From SIG603 sp964369225 (GTDB lineage Bacteria; Bacillota; Clostridia; Oscillospirales; Acutalibacteraceae), in assembly GCA_964369225.1 (NCBI GenBank), contig CAYJER010000001.1:1-64000 (forward strand): 64,000 bases of DNA, given 5' to 3'. A program made the translations under genes and the position numbers. Below are positions 35,389 through 43,056 of the stretch, piece by piece. Under the pieces are notes generated by a model. The model was given only the letters and a program-made list of their open reading frames with translations. It searched no databases and had not been told where the DNA came from. Numbering within the stretch: the stretch's first letter is position 1; every line of letters begins with the position of its first letter.

Positions 35389-36299
35389 GTGTCTTCTATA
35401 ATAAATGGAGGTCTTTTTCGGCTTGCATCAAAACTGCGCCAAATGTATTCGCCTAGCACTCCTAGTGTCATCATAATTGTTCCAAATGAAAACAGATTAA
35501 TTAAGATGAGTGTAGTCCACCCCTCTACAGTTATATTGTTTAAAAGCCAATTAACTATTATATATATTCCCCAAATTAGTGAACTAGCAAAAAAAATAGA
35601 ACCGAATACTGAAACTAACCTAATGGGAAGGTACGAGAAGCCAATTAGAGAATCGACTAATAGCTTTATTTTTTTAGATAAGGTCCAGCGTGACTTGCCT
35701 ATATTTCTTTCTTGCCTTGTATAATAAATTACATCAGTATTAAAACCACACCACAAAATCTGTCCCATGATTGTGGTGTTTTTTTCTTCCATTTTGCATA
35801 AAACATCAATAACTTTTCTGTCAATCAACGAGCAGTCAAAGCCACCTTGTGGCATGTTTTGAAGTGCAAATTTTTTCATCATTTTATAATACAATCCCGA
35901 AAAAACCTTTTGTGTGAAAGGTTCTTTTCTGTCTTCTCTAACTGCTAGGACAACCGTTGCTCCTTTTTTGTATTTTTCTAACATCTGCAAAATAATGGTA
36001 GGTGGGTCTTGTAAATCTGCCGAAATGCTCACAGCACAATCTCCGGTGCAAACGTTGTATCCAGCTAAAATGGCTGAATGAGAGCCGAAATTTTTCGATA
36101 ATTTTACTAGTGTAATGTTTTTATCTTTTTTTGATAATTCTTTTAAAACCTTATAAGAATTATCCTTTGAGCCATCATCTACAAAAATTAACTCATAATC
36201 GCAATCTAGTAGTTTAAGCACATTTTTTGATAAATTATCGTATAAAGGATACAGGTTGTTTTCATTAAAATACACTGGAATTATTATTGATATTTTCAC
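35247..36299 (-). CDS. Family 2 membrane glycosyltransferase (GtrB/DPM1-like) with a repetitive tail
   Basis: The 350-residue protein opens with the GT-A motif IIIPVYFNENNLYPLY and VDDGSKDNS. It has SADLQDPP with the metal-binding acidic residues, GGFDCSLIDRKV, and two C-terminal membrane helices ending at GEYIWRSFDASRKRPPFIIED. This layout fits polyprenyl-phosphate glycosyltransferases such as bactoprenol glucosyltransferases, which load a sugar onto undecaprenyl phosphate. About 40 Asp/Asn/Gly-rich residues then follow, encoded by the antisense of the 12-bp repeats in the EAL gene. Start is GTG with GGAGG about 12 bp upstream; the start overlaps the ketoisomerase gene by 35 bp. It is likely the transferase for the sugar made by the two upstream genes. 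Confidence 0.88.
   Translation of the reverse strand: MKISIIIPVYFNENNLYPLYDNLSKNVLKLLDCDYELIFVDDGSKDNSYKVLKELSKKDKNITLVKLSKNFGSHSAILAGYNVCTGDCAVSISADLQDPPTIILQMLEKYKKGATVVLAVREDRKEPFTQKVFSGLYYKMMKKFALQNMPQGGFDCSLIDRKVIDVLCKMEEKNTTIMGQILWCGFNTDVIYYTRQERNIGKSRWTLSKKIKLLVDSLIGFSYLPIRLVSVFGSIFFASSLIWGIYIIVNWLLNNITVEGWTTLILINLFSFGTIMMTLGVLGEYIWRSFDASRKRPPFIIEDTQGDNIDIDNGSDNDTGNATGKGSDTDIGNDAGNDAGSSDNEVGIEK
35278..35385. repeat. Degenerate 12-bp tandem repeat coding on both strands
   Basis: Nine consecutive 12-bp units (typical forms TTACCAGTGGCA, TTGCCTGTGTCG, TTATCTGAGCCA) run from 35278 to 35385. On the plus strand they encode LPxS-type tetrapeptides at the end of the EAL protein. On the minus strand they encode D/N/G-rich tetrapeptides at the end of the glycosyltransferase. 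Unit length is a multiple of three, so gain or loss of units preserves both frames. Confidence 0.8.
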
Positions 36300-36708
36300 T
36301 TCTCTCCCCCACCTCCATTAAATATTCATCAAAGTCTCTAATATACTCCCTTGGGTTATAAGTTTTATTTGATAGCACAAGTAGTATACAGTTTTCAGAA
36401 AAATCATACATATCTTTCCAAAGCATTTTAGGTATATATACTCCAGTATGTGGTTTGTCAAGAATGAAAATCTCCTCTTCTTCACTGTTGGTAACTTTAA
36501 TTTTTGATGTGCCACATATATTAATTATAACAAAATCGCTTTCACGGTTCGCATGTTTTCCCCTTACAACGTCTTTTTTTGAATCAAATATATAAAAAAC
36601 TCGAGCTATTTCAAATGGGATTTCTTTTTTGTTTTCTATGATAACGATTTTCCCATTCTCGTCTCCCTTAGTTTCTAATTCAATTTTATACGCCCCACAG
36701 CTTTTCAT
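36265..36708 (-). CDS. dTDP-4-oxo-6-deoxyglucose 3,4-ketoisomerase (FdtA/QdtA-like cupin)
   Basis: The 147-residue cupin fits the FdtA/WxcM C-terminal family. Segments include FEIARVFYIFDSKKDVVRG, HANRESDFVIINICG (the conserved His of the active site in the RGxHA motif), and the later VYIPKMLWKDMYDFSENCILLVLSN. The enzyme moves the keto group of dTDP-4-keto-6-deoxyglucose to C3, providing the substrate for the neighbouring aminotransferase. The ATG at 36708 follows AGGAGTG; a longer frame inside the upstream gene is not used. It overlaps the aminotransferase-GNAT gene by 23 bp and the glycosyltransferase by 35 bp, a tight operon. Whether the product is the galacto or gluco isomer cannot be read from sequence. 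Confidence 0.85.
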   Translation of the reverse strand: MKSCGAYKIELETKGDENGKIVIIENKKEIPFEIARVFYIFDSKKDVVRGKHANRESDFVIINICGTSKIKVTNSEEEEIFILDKPHTGVYIPKMLWKDMYDFSENCILLVLSNKTYNPREYIRDFDEYLMEVGERSENINNNSSVF

Positions 36709-38287
36709 ATTCACTCCTGTTAATCTCAAACCATTCAAGTTTAAGTTTTTCTTTCCTAATTTCCACACTGCTATAAAGTCCGTCATAAGGCTTAAACCCA
36801 ACCCTTTTATACAGTTTTTTTGCTCTTATGTTGTTTTCTAATACATTAAGATAAACCTTTTTTAAACCTAATTCATTAAAAGCCTTGTCTAAAATACTGA
36901 TAGTAGCGTTAAAGCCAATTCCTTTTCCGAAAGCTTTTCTTCTTGTGACTATTGAGTACTCCGCACTGTTTGCATCAATATTTTTAAGGCTGATAGTGCC
37001 TAAATAGTCGTCGTTTTCATCTGCTATACATAAATGAATTGTAGTATCTGTTTGAGAGTTTTTAATAAACTCTTTTTCTTTTTCTACAGTTATTTTTTTA
37101 GGGTCAAAACTGAAAAATCTATTTATTTCATTGTCGTTTATCCATTCCATAATGCCTTCAATATCTTTTTCTATCAATGCTCTTAGATGAATTTTAGAAG
37201 AAATAAACCTATTAATTTTGTCACATATATATTCAATATGCGGTAAGCCTTCATACAAAGGCAACGAAAGAACCTCAGTTGCATATAGTTCAGCTATAGG
37301 AAAACCTCCCCTATTATAGCCTAGATATTCATAAGCCTGTGATAAATGTGGTGGTATAGGATAATGAATAAGCGTTTCTATCCCATTAGTTTTTAGATAT
37401 CTTTTAAGCTCATCTCTATATTTACAACGTATGACAAAAAGATGCCAAACAGGTTTATTTTCGCTTGATATTTGGGGAAGAATAATTTCATCATTATTAA
37501 TTTTTTCAAGATAAATATTAGCAAGCCTTTCTCTTTCTAAATTAAGTTCATCTAAATGACTTAACTTAACTCTTAAAAGACCCGCCTGCAATTCGTCAAG
37601 CCTAGAGTTTGCCCCCTCTAGCATATTGTGATATCTTTTTTCACTGCCATAGTTTCGGTATACTCTAAATTTTTCTGCGATTATTTCATTATCGGTAACA
37701 ATTGCTCCAGCGTCCCCAAAAGCACCAAGGTTTTTAGATGGATAAAAACTAAAACAGGCAATATTAGAAAAAGTTCCGCATTTTTTCCCGTTATGGTATG
37801 CACCATGTGCCTGAGAACAGTCTTCTACTATGAATAAATTATATTTATCTGCTATTTTTCTAATTAAGTTCATATTACAAGACTGTCCATACATATGAAC
37901 TGCCAAAATAGCCTTTGTGTTTTTAGTAATTTTTTCTTGGATTTTGTCCGCATCTATATTATAATATTCGTCAGGTTCTACAAAAACAGGTGTGGCATTA
38001 TTTGCAGTAATGCCCATGACACAGGCAATATATGAGTTAGAACACACTATTACATCGTCGCCCTTAGTAAGCCCCAAAATTTTAAACGATAGAATTAGTG
38101 CATCAAGTCCACAAGCTAACCCGACACAGTGTTTTGTTCCGATATATTCTGCAAATTCTTTCTCAAACTCTTTTACTTCATTTCCCAAAACATAAAATCC
38201 TGAGTTTAAGACTTCAATCACTTTTTTTTCGTATTCATTTTTGAATTTATCAAACTGCTTCATTAAATCATTAGCCTTAATATTCAA
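36686..38287 (-). CDS. Sugar 3-aminotransferase (DegT/DnrJ/EryC1 family) fused to a GNAT acetyltransferase
   Basis: Residues 1 to about 365 are a PLP-dependent sugar aminotransferase of the FdtB/QdtB kind. It has ACGLDALILS, MYGQSCNM, VEDCSQAHGA, the PLP lysine in SFYPSKNLGAFGDAG, and HYPIPPHLSQAY. Residues about 370-533 are a RimJ-like GNAT domain (IHLRALIEKDIEGIMEW, RRKAFGKGIGFNATISILD, NNIRAKKLYKRVGF). The fused acetyltransferase would N-acetylate the amino sugar just made, giving dTDP-Fuc3NAc or Qui3NAc together with the neighbouring ketoisomerase. The fusion replaces the separate acetyltransferase of known pathways. I favour the TTG at 38287, which has AGAGGTGA at the right distance; a GTG nine bases upstream would overlap that site. 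Confidence 0.85.
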   Translation of the reverse strand: MNIKANDLMKQFDKFKNEYEKKVIEVLNSGFYVLGNEVKEFEKEFAEYIGTKHCVGLACGLDALILSFKILGLTKGDDVIVCSNSYIACVMGITANNATPVFVEPDEYYNIDADKIQEKITKNTKAILAVHMYGQSCNMNLIRKIADKYNLFIVEDCSQAHGAYHNGKKCGTFSNIACFSFYPSKNLGAFGDAGAIVTDNEIIAEKFRVYRNYGSEKRYHNMLEGANSRLDELQAGLLRVKLSHLDELNLERERLANIYLEKINNDEIILPQISSENKPVWHLFVIRCKYRDELKRYLKTNGIETLIHYPIPPHLSQAYEYLGYNRGGFPIAELYATEVLSLPLYEGLPHIEYICDKINRFISSKIHLRALIEKDIEGIMEWINDNEINRFFSFDPKKITVEKEKEFIKNSQTDTTIHLCIADENDDYLGTISLKNIDANSAEYSIVTRRKAFGKGIGFNATISILDKAFNELGLKKVYLNVLENNIRAKKLYKRVGFKPYDGLYSSVEIRKEKLKLEWFEINRSEYEKLWGV

Positions 38288-38344
38288 AACACTCACCTCT
38301 GCTATATCATGCCATATTTTTTAGTAATAGTCAAGTGATTTTTC

Positions 38345-38373
38345 TTGTATATATTTATATATTATGTTATAAT
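38345..38373 (+). promoter_or_regulatory. Candidate sigma-A promoter for coaW
   Basis: TTGTAT and TATAAT are separated by 17 bp, about 22 bp before the coaW ATG with AGAAAGGATG between. On the opposite strand TTGACT precedes ATGATA-like sequences that could serve the sugar operon, but that promoter is less clear. Confidence 0.5.
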
Positions 38374-38395
38374 ATTCTCAAGAAAGGATGATTAC

Positions 38396-39226
38396 ATGAA
38401 GTATATATTAGGAGTAGACATTGGAGGCTCCACTACAAAAATTGTTGCGTTTGACAAAAACGAAAAAATGATTGCTAGCTTGCAGGTTGGTGCAAAAGAT
38501 CAAGTAACTGCACTTTATGGGGCAATAGGAAACTTGCTTTATCAAAATGAAATATCTCTTGACGATGTAGAAGCTGTTGTCCTAACTGGAGTAGGTGCTA
38601 CATGGTCAAAGGGAAACATATATAATATACATACAATCAGAGTTAAAGAGATAGATGCAATAGGCCTTGGGGGTGCGTATCTATCAAATTTAGATAACAT
38701 GCTGGTTGTAAGTATGGGTACTGGTACAGCCTTTGTAGAGGTACATGGTTTAGAATGTACACATATAGGCGGTAGTGGTGTTGGCGGCGGAACACTTTTA
38801 GGTTTGTCTGCCAAACTTTATAACGAGAGCAAGCCAGAAATGATATCAGAAATGGCACTTCACGGAGATTTAAACAAAGTAGATTTAACTATTTCAGATA
38901 TAAGTAATGAGATTATTCCACTATTACCAGAACACGCTACAGCCTCAAACTTTGGTAAAATTTCTAACACTGCAAAACCACAGGATTTAGCCTTAGGTCT
39001 TATGAACATGGTGTATCAAACTGTCGGCATGATGGCAGTATTTGCCTGTAGAAATACAGAAATAGAAAAAGTGGTTGTAACAGGCTCTGTGGCTACACTA
39101 AACTTCGCAAAAGAATTATTAGGAGAAGTTGGCATGATGCACAATCTTGATTTTATTATACCAGATAACGCTGTTTTTTCTACTGCAATTGGAGCAGTAA
39201 AAATATATTTAAATCAAAACAAATAA
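38396..39226 (+). CDS. coaW: Type II pantothenate kinase
   Basis: The 276-residue protein of the fumble/CoaW family phosphorylates pantothenate, the first step of coenzyme A synthesis. ATP-binding GVDIGGSTTKIVAFD at the N-terminus, the VLTGVGA stretch, SMGTGTAFVEV, GGSGVGGGTLLGLS, and VVTGSVATLNFAKE are typical. Start is the ATG after GAAAGGATG; 17 upstream codons in frame are rejected as leader. A flavoprotein gene follows after 16 bp. Confidence 0.93.
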   Translation: MKYILGVDIGGSTTKIVAFDKNEKMIASLQVGAKDQVTALYGAIGNLLYQNEISLDDVEAVVLTGVGATWSKGNIYNIHTIRVKEIDAIGLGGAYLSNLDNMLVVSMGTGTAFVEVHGLECTHIGGSGVGGGTLLGLSAKLYNESKPEMISEMALHGDLNKVDLTISDISNEIIPLLPEHATASNFGKISNTAKPQDLALGLMNMVYQTVGMMAVFACRNTEIEKVVVTGSVATLNFAKELLGEVGMMHNLDFIIPDNAVFSTAIGAVKIYLNQNK

Positions 39227-39242
39227 AATAGGAGTGATTATT

Positions 39243-39863
39243 TTGAAAGTATTAATGTTAAACGGAAGTTGTCATCTTAACGGATGTACCTTCACAGCGC
39301 TAGAAGAAATAGGAAAAACTTTAGAAGAACTAGGAATTGAATATGACATATTTCAATTAGGTTCTGCACCAATAAGAGATTGCACTGGATGTCATGGGTG
39401 CACCGAAGATGGCTGTGTATTTACAGATGATGCTGTAAATGACTTTGTAGCTCAAGCAAAAGCAGCAGACGCATTTATATTTGGAACTCCTGTTTATTAC
39501 GCTCATCCTAGTGGTAGAATACTCTCTTTCCTAGACAGAGCATTTTATAGCAGTAAATCAGCCTTTGCGTTTAAACCTGCTGCGGCAATAGCTAGTGCAA
39601 GAAGAGCCGGAACTACTTCTTCTATTGATGTGCTAAATAAATATTTCACCTTAGCTATGATGCCTGTAGTATCTTCAAGTTATTGGAACATGGTTCACGG
39701 CAATAGCCCTGATGATGTAAAGCAAGATTTAGAGGGTTTGCAAATCATGCGAAACTTGGGCAGAAACATGGCGTGGCTTATGAAATCTATTGAAGCTGGA
39801 AAGAAGTTATCTATTCCATTGCCTGAAAATGAGACAAAATTTAGAACAAATTTTATTAGATAA
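39243..39863 (+). CDS. NAD(P)H-dependent FMN oxidoreductase / iron-sulfur flavoprotein
   Basis: The 206-residue flavodoxin-fold protein has LMLNGSCHLNGCT as the FMN phosphate loop, a compact cysteine motif CTGCHGC followed by a fourth cysteine (DGCVF), and FGTPVYYAHPSGRILSFLDR contacting the flavin. The cysteine cluster places it among iron-sulfur flavoproteins or multimeric flavodoxins. I chose TTG at 39243 because AGGAG is correctly spaced and the protein then starts MKVLMLNGS like its relatives; a GTG three codons upstream overlaps the ribosome binding site. It follows coaW by 16 bp and is closed by a terminator. Confidence 0.85.
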   Translation: MKVLMLNGSCHLNGCTFTALEEIGKTLEELGIEYDIFQLGSAPIRDCTGCHGCTEDGCVFTDDAVNDFVAQAKAADAFIFGTPVYYAHPSGRILSFLDRAFYSSKSAFAFKPAAAIASARRAGTTSSIDVLNKYFTLAMMPVVSSSYWNMVHGNSPDDVKQDLEGLQIMRNLGRNMAWLMKSIEAGKKLSIPLPENETKFRTNFIR

Positions 39864-39872
39864 AAATTAATT

Positions 39873-39903
39873 TTGCCTGCTACTAGAATTTAGTAGCAGG
39901 CAA
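39873..39903. terminator. Strong hairpin between convergent genes
   Basis: A 13-bp perfect stem TTGCCTGCTACTA/TAGTAGCAGGCAA with a 5-nt loop sits between the flavoprotein and the minus-strand nitrilase-like gene, and probably ends transcription in both directions. Confidence 0.85.
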
Positions 39904-39915
39904 TTATTATGGGTT

Positions 39916-42843
39916 TTATTTTGTGTCAATCATTCTTTTTCTAACAATCACCAATACAAAGGCGGAAACTGCAAGGAAACCTACTAATATAAATGTAATC
40001 ATCATGCTGTCTCCTGTTTCAGGAGCTTCATTATCATTTGTAGTTACGCTTGATTCTTTGCTTGAAGTAGCACTAGATTCTTCACTTGAAGTTGGAGCTT
40101 CACTAGAGCTTGGAGTTTCACTTGAAGTAGGTTCTTCGCTTGAAGTTGGAGTTTCGCTTGAAGTTGGTGCTTCGCTTGAGCTTGGTGTCTCACTTGAAGA
40201 AGGAGCTTCGCTTGATTCCTCTGATGAAGTTGGTGCTTCACTTGAAGAAGGTTCTTCTTCCTCTTCAATCATATATGTCATAAGCTCTAAGCTAGATATA
40301 TCAAAATAGCTAGGGAAACTAACTGTCATAACGTTTTGATTTTCCGAAACCGCTAAAACTTCGCCATCCATATAAAGAACTGCCCTGTCAACATTTTCGC
40401 TTAGAGGTATTGTTAGCATTACATCGCCAATTGTAGGTGCATATGAACCTGTATACGGTCTTGTAGTGTCTGGGTTCGCTGTGTTAGTTGAGCTAGTGTG
40501 TAGTACATCTGTTGTAATCATTGTTACTAAACCTAAAGAAACTGTGTTAGAGTTTAAAAGCTCATATCCTGCTAATTGAATGCCTGTTGTAGGAACTACT
40601 GATAGGCTCATGCTTGTTTGGTCTGGCATAGTAGCAGTTAGTGTTAAAACTGAATTCATGTCTTGAAGTGTTTTTTCGCTTGTTGAAATTCCTACTGCAC
40701 GGTAGAACATTTCTGAATACCACTCGTAATATAATTCAGGTCTATAATCAAATGGGTTTTCATCATAGAAATTTGAAAGTGTAGCATCTGCTAGGTTAAA
40801 GTCAGCTAATTCATATGTGCTGAATGTATCTGTTGTGTAGTTTAAGTAAGGACTCTTTCCGTCGCCATCAAAGTCAAGATACTTATTTACAACTTTATCA
40901 GCATATGGTATGATTGTGGCACTGTCACTAGTATTTCCGTAAACTGTTGTGCCTAAAGCTGAATTAGGGTTTAATGCCATTGATACACTAGCTCCAGGGA
41001 ATACACATGAACGTGCATCTAATAGTTTGTCATATTTTTCTGTCTCGCTATTGTATGAGAATAATAACTCATATAAATCTGTATTTTGAGGAACTAACCA
41101 TGAACTTGTGATATCATCTTGTGTGTAACCTTTGTCTGCTAGGGCAGTAGCTAAATCTCCTGTGATTTCAGGGCCTTCATAACCTACTAGGTTTGAAGTA
41201 ATCATAAAGTTATCATCTCTTAACATAAAGCTTTCTAGTCTGCTTTGGTAAGTAAGAGGCCAACCACCGTTCTCAACAGTTGTATTATTAGCCGCTCCAG
41301 CTGTAGCATTAATTACTATTCTGCATCCGCTTTCTGCAAAAGTTCTTTGTAGCTCTTGATAGTTATAAATATCAGCACAGATAGCTACACCAACCATACC
41401 GAAACTTGTCTCGAACATGCCATCTTGGTTCTCTGTTCCGTATGACGCCCAGTTAGGCTCTGGGTTTGCTAAGTTTACTTTTCTATATGTATCCATTAAG
41501 TCAGGGCCTAAGATAGCTACAGAGTTCCAATAAACATCAGGGTCGATTTCATCTTTCTCAGGTAAACCTATTACAACATACATTCCGTAAGACTCAGCTA
41601 GTTCTTGTAATTCAACCATAATCTCACTTGGGTTTTCACCTCTTACAGTTTGGGCTAAAACCTCTTGCATATATTTATCGCCATATTTTGCTTTGTCTTC
41701 TTCTGAATATGTTTCAGGTAATACTACGCTGTAGGCTGTTAGAGCCATTTCAGGAAAAACTAATAATTCAACACCATCTGTATAAGCCTGTGCCATTAAA
41801 TCTTTAATTTGGGCTACGTTAGCATCTAAATCTCCCCATACTGCGTGGAAGTTTACAGAAGCTACCTTTACCTCATCTTCATACTGGCTACCCTCACCAT
41901 ATATAGGCATTTCTACATCAAGTAGATCTCCATACCAGTCAGCTGTAAGGTTAGTTCTCTTGTTGTCCATTGCATTTGTAGCATCATAAGAAGATGCAGG
42001 AACTGTTGCACTTTGAATGCCAGCTACTGTTGTTATTTCAGGTGAACTCATATCAGCAGTTCCGCCTGCTATCCAACCCTTTTCATACGCTGTGCAAATA
42101 TGGCTTTCACCAAAATATGTTGTATCTGCATCACTTGTATAAAGGTTAGCTACTGCTACTGCTCTACCATACATTCTGTTATATGCGTAAGAGGCTGTAA
42201 ACAAGTCGTATTGAGCTTGTGATAATCCAAAAGTACTGCCTGTGTCATAACCATAAGATTGCCCTACTAGAACCATTCTTACTGAGTTACCATAATAGTA
42301 TTTTCCAAGTTCAGAAGTTTCAGCAAACTCATTTCCCAATGCTAAACCAAAATTACCAAAGTCAGTGGCTAAGATGTAAGGCTCATCTCCGGCACTAAAA
42401 CCCTGTTCATATTGTTCGTCTGAAATATGTATTTTCTTATAAGCAGAAACTTCACCATCTGGGTCACAAACTACCATTGCTGAATATACTTTTTCGTCTT
42501 CTTCAATTACCGAACCGAAAAGTACATACATGTCGTTTAAATCTGCCTCTGTCTTAATTTTTTCTACCGAGGTGTTTGTATCTAAGTCTATTGCATCTTC
42601 AATATCTGATGTCAATGTGTATTCTGGGAACAAAATCATGTCGTCGCCTTCAGCCTCTGACTGTGATATGTAATCTAACATTTTGTCTAAATTCTGATTT
42701 TCTGCTCCAGTTTCTAGTACCGCATCAAAGTTTACTACAGCCAAATCAAATTCAGTGTCCGCCGCTGATACCGCTATCATAGCAGATCCAGCAAGTGCCG
42801 CCGCTAAGACTGTAGCCATCAGTTTTCTAAGTCTCTTTTTCAT
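39916..42843 (-). CDS. Cell-wall-anchored tandem nitrilase-like protein, first domain lacking its catalytic cysteine
   Basis: The 975-residue exported protein starts with a clear signal peptide (MKKRLRKL plus hydrophobic core, cleavage near VSA-AD). It contains two carbon-nitrogen hydrolase domains. Domain 2 has a complete triad: E365 in FPEMAL, K455 in YRKVNL, C489 in GVAICADI. Domain 1 keeps E74 (FPEYTL) and K137 (YKKIHI), but the cysteine position reads GLALGNE, with Gly170 in its place, so it should be inactive. After about residue 850 comes a long Ser/Glu/Thr/Pro stalk. The C-terminus has APETGD, a hydrophobic stretch and RKRM, the pattern of a sortase-attached wall protein. The likely role is hydrolysis of amide or nitrile substrates outside the cell; the substrate is unknown. 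Confidence 0.85.
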   Translation of the reverse strand: MKKRLRKLMATVLAAALAGSAMIAVSAADTEFDLAVVNFDAVLETGAENQNLDKMLDYISQSEAEGDDMILFPEYTLTSDIEDAIDLDTNTSVEKIKTEADLNDMYVLFGSVIEEDEKVYSAMVVCDPDGEVSAYKKIHISDEQYEQGFSAGDEPYILATDFGNFGLALGNEFAETSELGKYYYGNSVRMVLVGQSYGYDTGSTFGLSQAQYDLFTASYAYNRMYGRAVAVANLYTSDADTTYFGESHICTAYEKGWIAGGTADMSSPEITTVAGIQSATVPASSYDATNAMDNKRTNLTADWYGDLLDVEMPIYGEGSQYEDEVKVASVNFHAVWGDLDANVAQIKDLMAQAYTDGVELLVFPEMALTAYSVVLPETYSEEDKAKYGDKYMQEVLAQTVRGENPSEIMVELQELAESYGMYVVIGLPEKDEIDPDVYWNSVAILGPDLMDTYRKVNLANPEPNWASYGTENQDGMFETSFGMVGVAICADIYNYQELQRTFAESGCRIVINATAGAANNTTVENGGWPLTYQSRLESFMLRDDNFMITSNLVGYEGPEITGDLATALADKGYTQDDITSSWLVPQNTDLYELLFSYNSETEKYDKLLDARSCVFPGASVSMALNPNSALGTTVYGNTSDSATIIPYADKVVNKYLDFDGDGKSPYLNYTTDTFSTYELADFNLADATLSNFYDENPFDYRPELYYEWYSEMFYRAVGISTSEKTLQDMNSVLTLTATMPDQTSMSLSVVPTTGIQLAGYELLNSNTVSLGLVTMITTDVLHTSSTNTANPDTTRPYTGSYAPTIGDVMLTIPLSENVDRAVLYMDGEVLAVSENQNVMTVSFPSYFDISSLELMTYMIEEEEEPSSSEAPTSSEESSEAPSSSETPSSSEAPTSSETPTSSEEPTSSETPSSSEAPTSSEESSATSSKESSVTTNDNEAPETGDSMMITFILVGFLAVSAFVLVIVRKRMIDTK
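40056..40262 (-). repeat. Ser/Glu/Pro-rich coding repeat (wall stalk)
   Basis: Short direct repeats of 12-24 bp, variants of CTTGAAGTTGGAGCTTC read on the plus strand, encode the SSE-(A/T)-P-(S/T) stalk of the nitrilase-like protein. Such tracts commonly vary in copy number between strains. Confidence 0.8.
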
Positions 42844-42882
42844 AAATTTACCTCTCTCTTTTGCTTGATTTTTATAAAACAA

Positions 42883-42930
42883 AAAGACGTTATGCAAACG
42901 AACTTTTTAAGCTCGTAACATAACGTCTTT
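42883..42930 (-). promoter_or_regulatory. Long 5' leader hairpin of the nitrilase-like gene
   Basis: On the minus-strand transcript a 12-bp stem AAAGACGTTATG/CATAACGTCTTT continues, after a 3-nt bulge, into an inner stem CGAGCTT/AAGTTCG (one G-U pair) with an AAA loop. It starts about 10 nt after the predicted transcription start and is followed by TTTTTG. It could be an attenuator-like terminator or a stabilising 5' structure. Confidence 0.65.
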
Positions 42931-42941
42931 GTCTTGCCATA

Positions 42942-42970
42942 ATTATATGCCTGTAGTTTTAATTTGTCAA
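42942..42970 (-). promoter_or_regulatory. Consensus sigma-A promoter for the nitrilase-like gene
   Basis: On the minus strand a perfect TTGACA and a perfect TATAAT are spaced 17 bp apart, about 100 bp before the start codon and directly upstream of the leader hairpin. Confidence 0.8.
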
Positions 42971-43056
42971 TAGGTAAAATTTTATTTTATGTTTTAACTA
43001 AATATTATCCTCGATTTGTTGTTTTAACTATATTAATTTTAAAATTTTGTGCAAAT

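Noticed and set aside
35389..35724. Open frame on the plus strand within the glycosyltransferase gene
   Set aside because: It is a shadow frame of a well-supported glycosyltransferase domain on the minus strand.
40056..40262. Possible CRISPR-like array
   Set aside because: The repeats are short, contiguous and in a coding frame (stalk tetrapeptides) without unique spacers of constant length.
39923..40309. 128-residue frame antisense to the nitrilase-like protein's Ser-rich stalk
   Set aside because: It is the mirror of the 12-24 bp coding repeats (Ser/Leu/Glu/Val repeats) with no ribosome binding site; the minus strand clearly encodes the stalk and wall signal.
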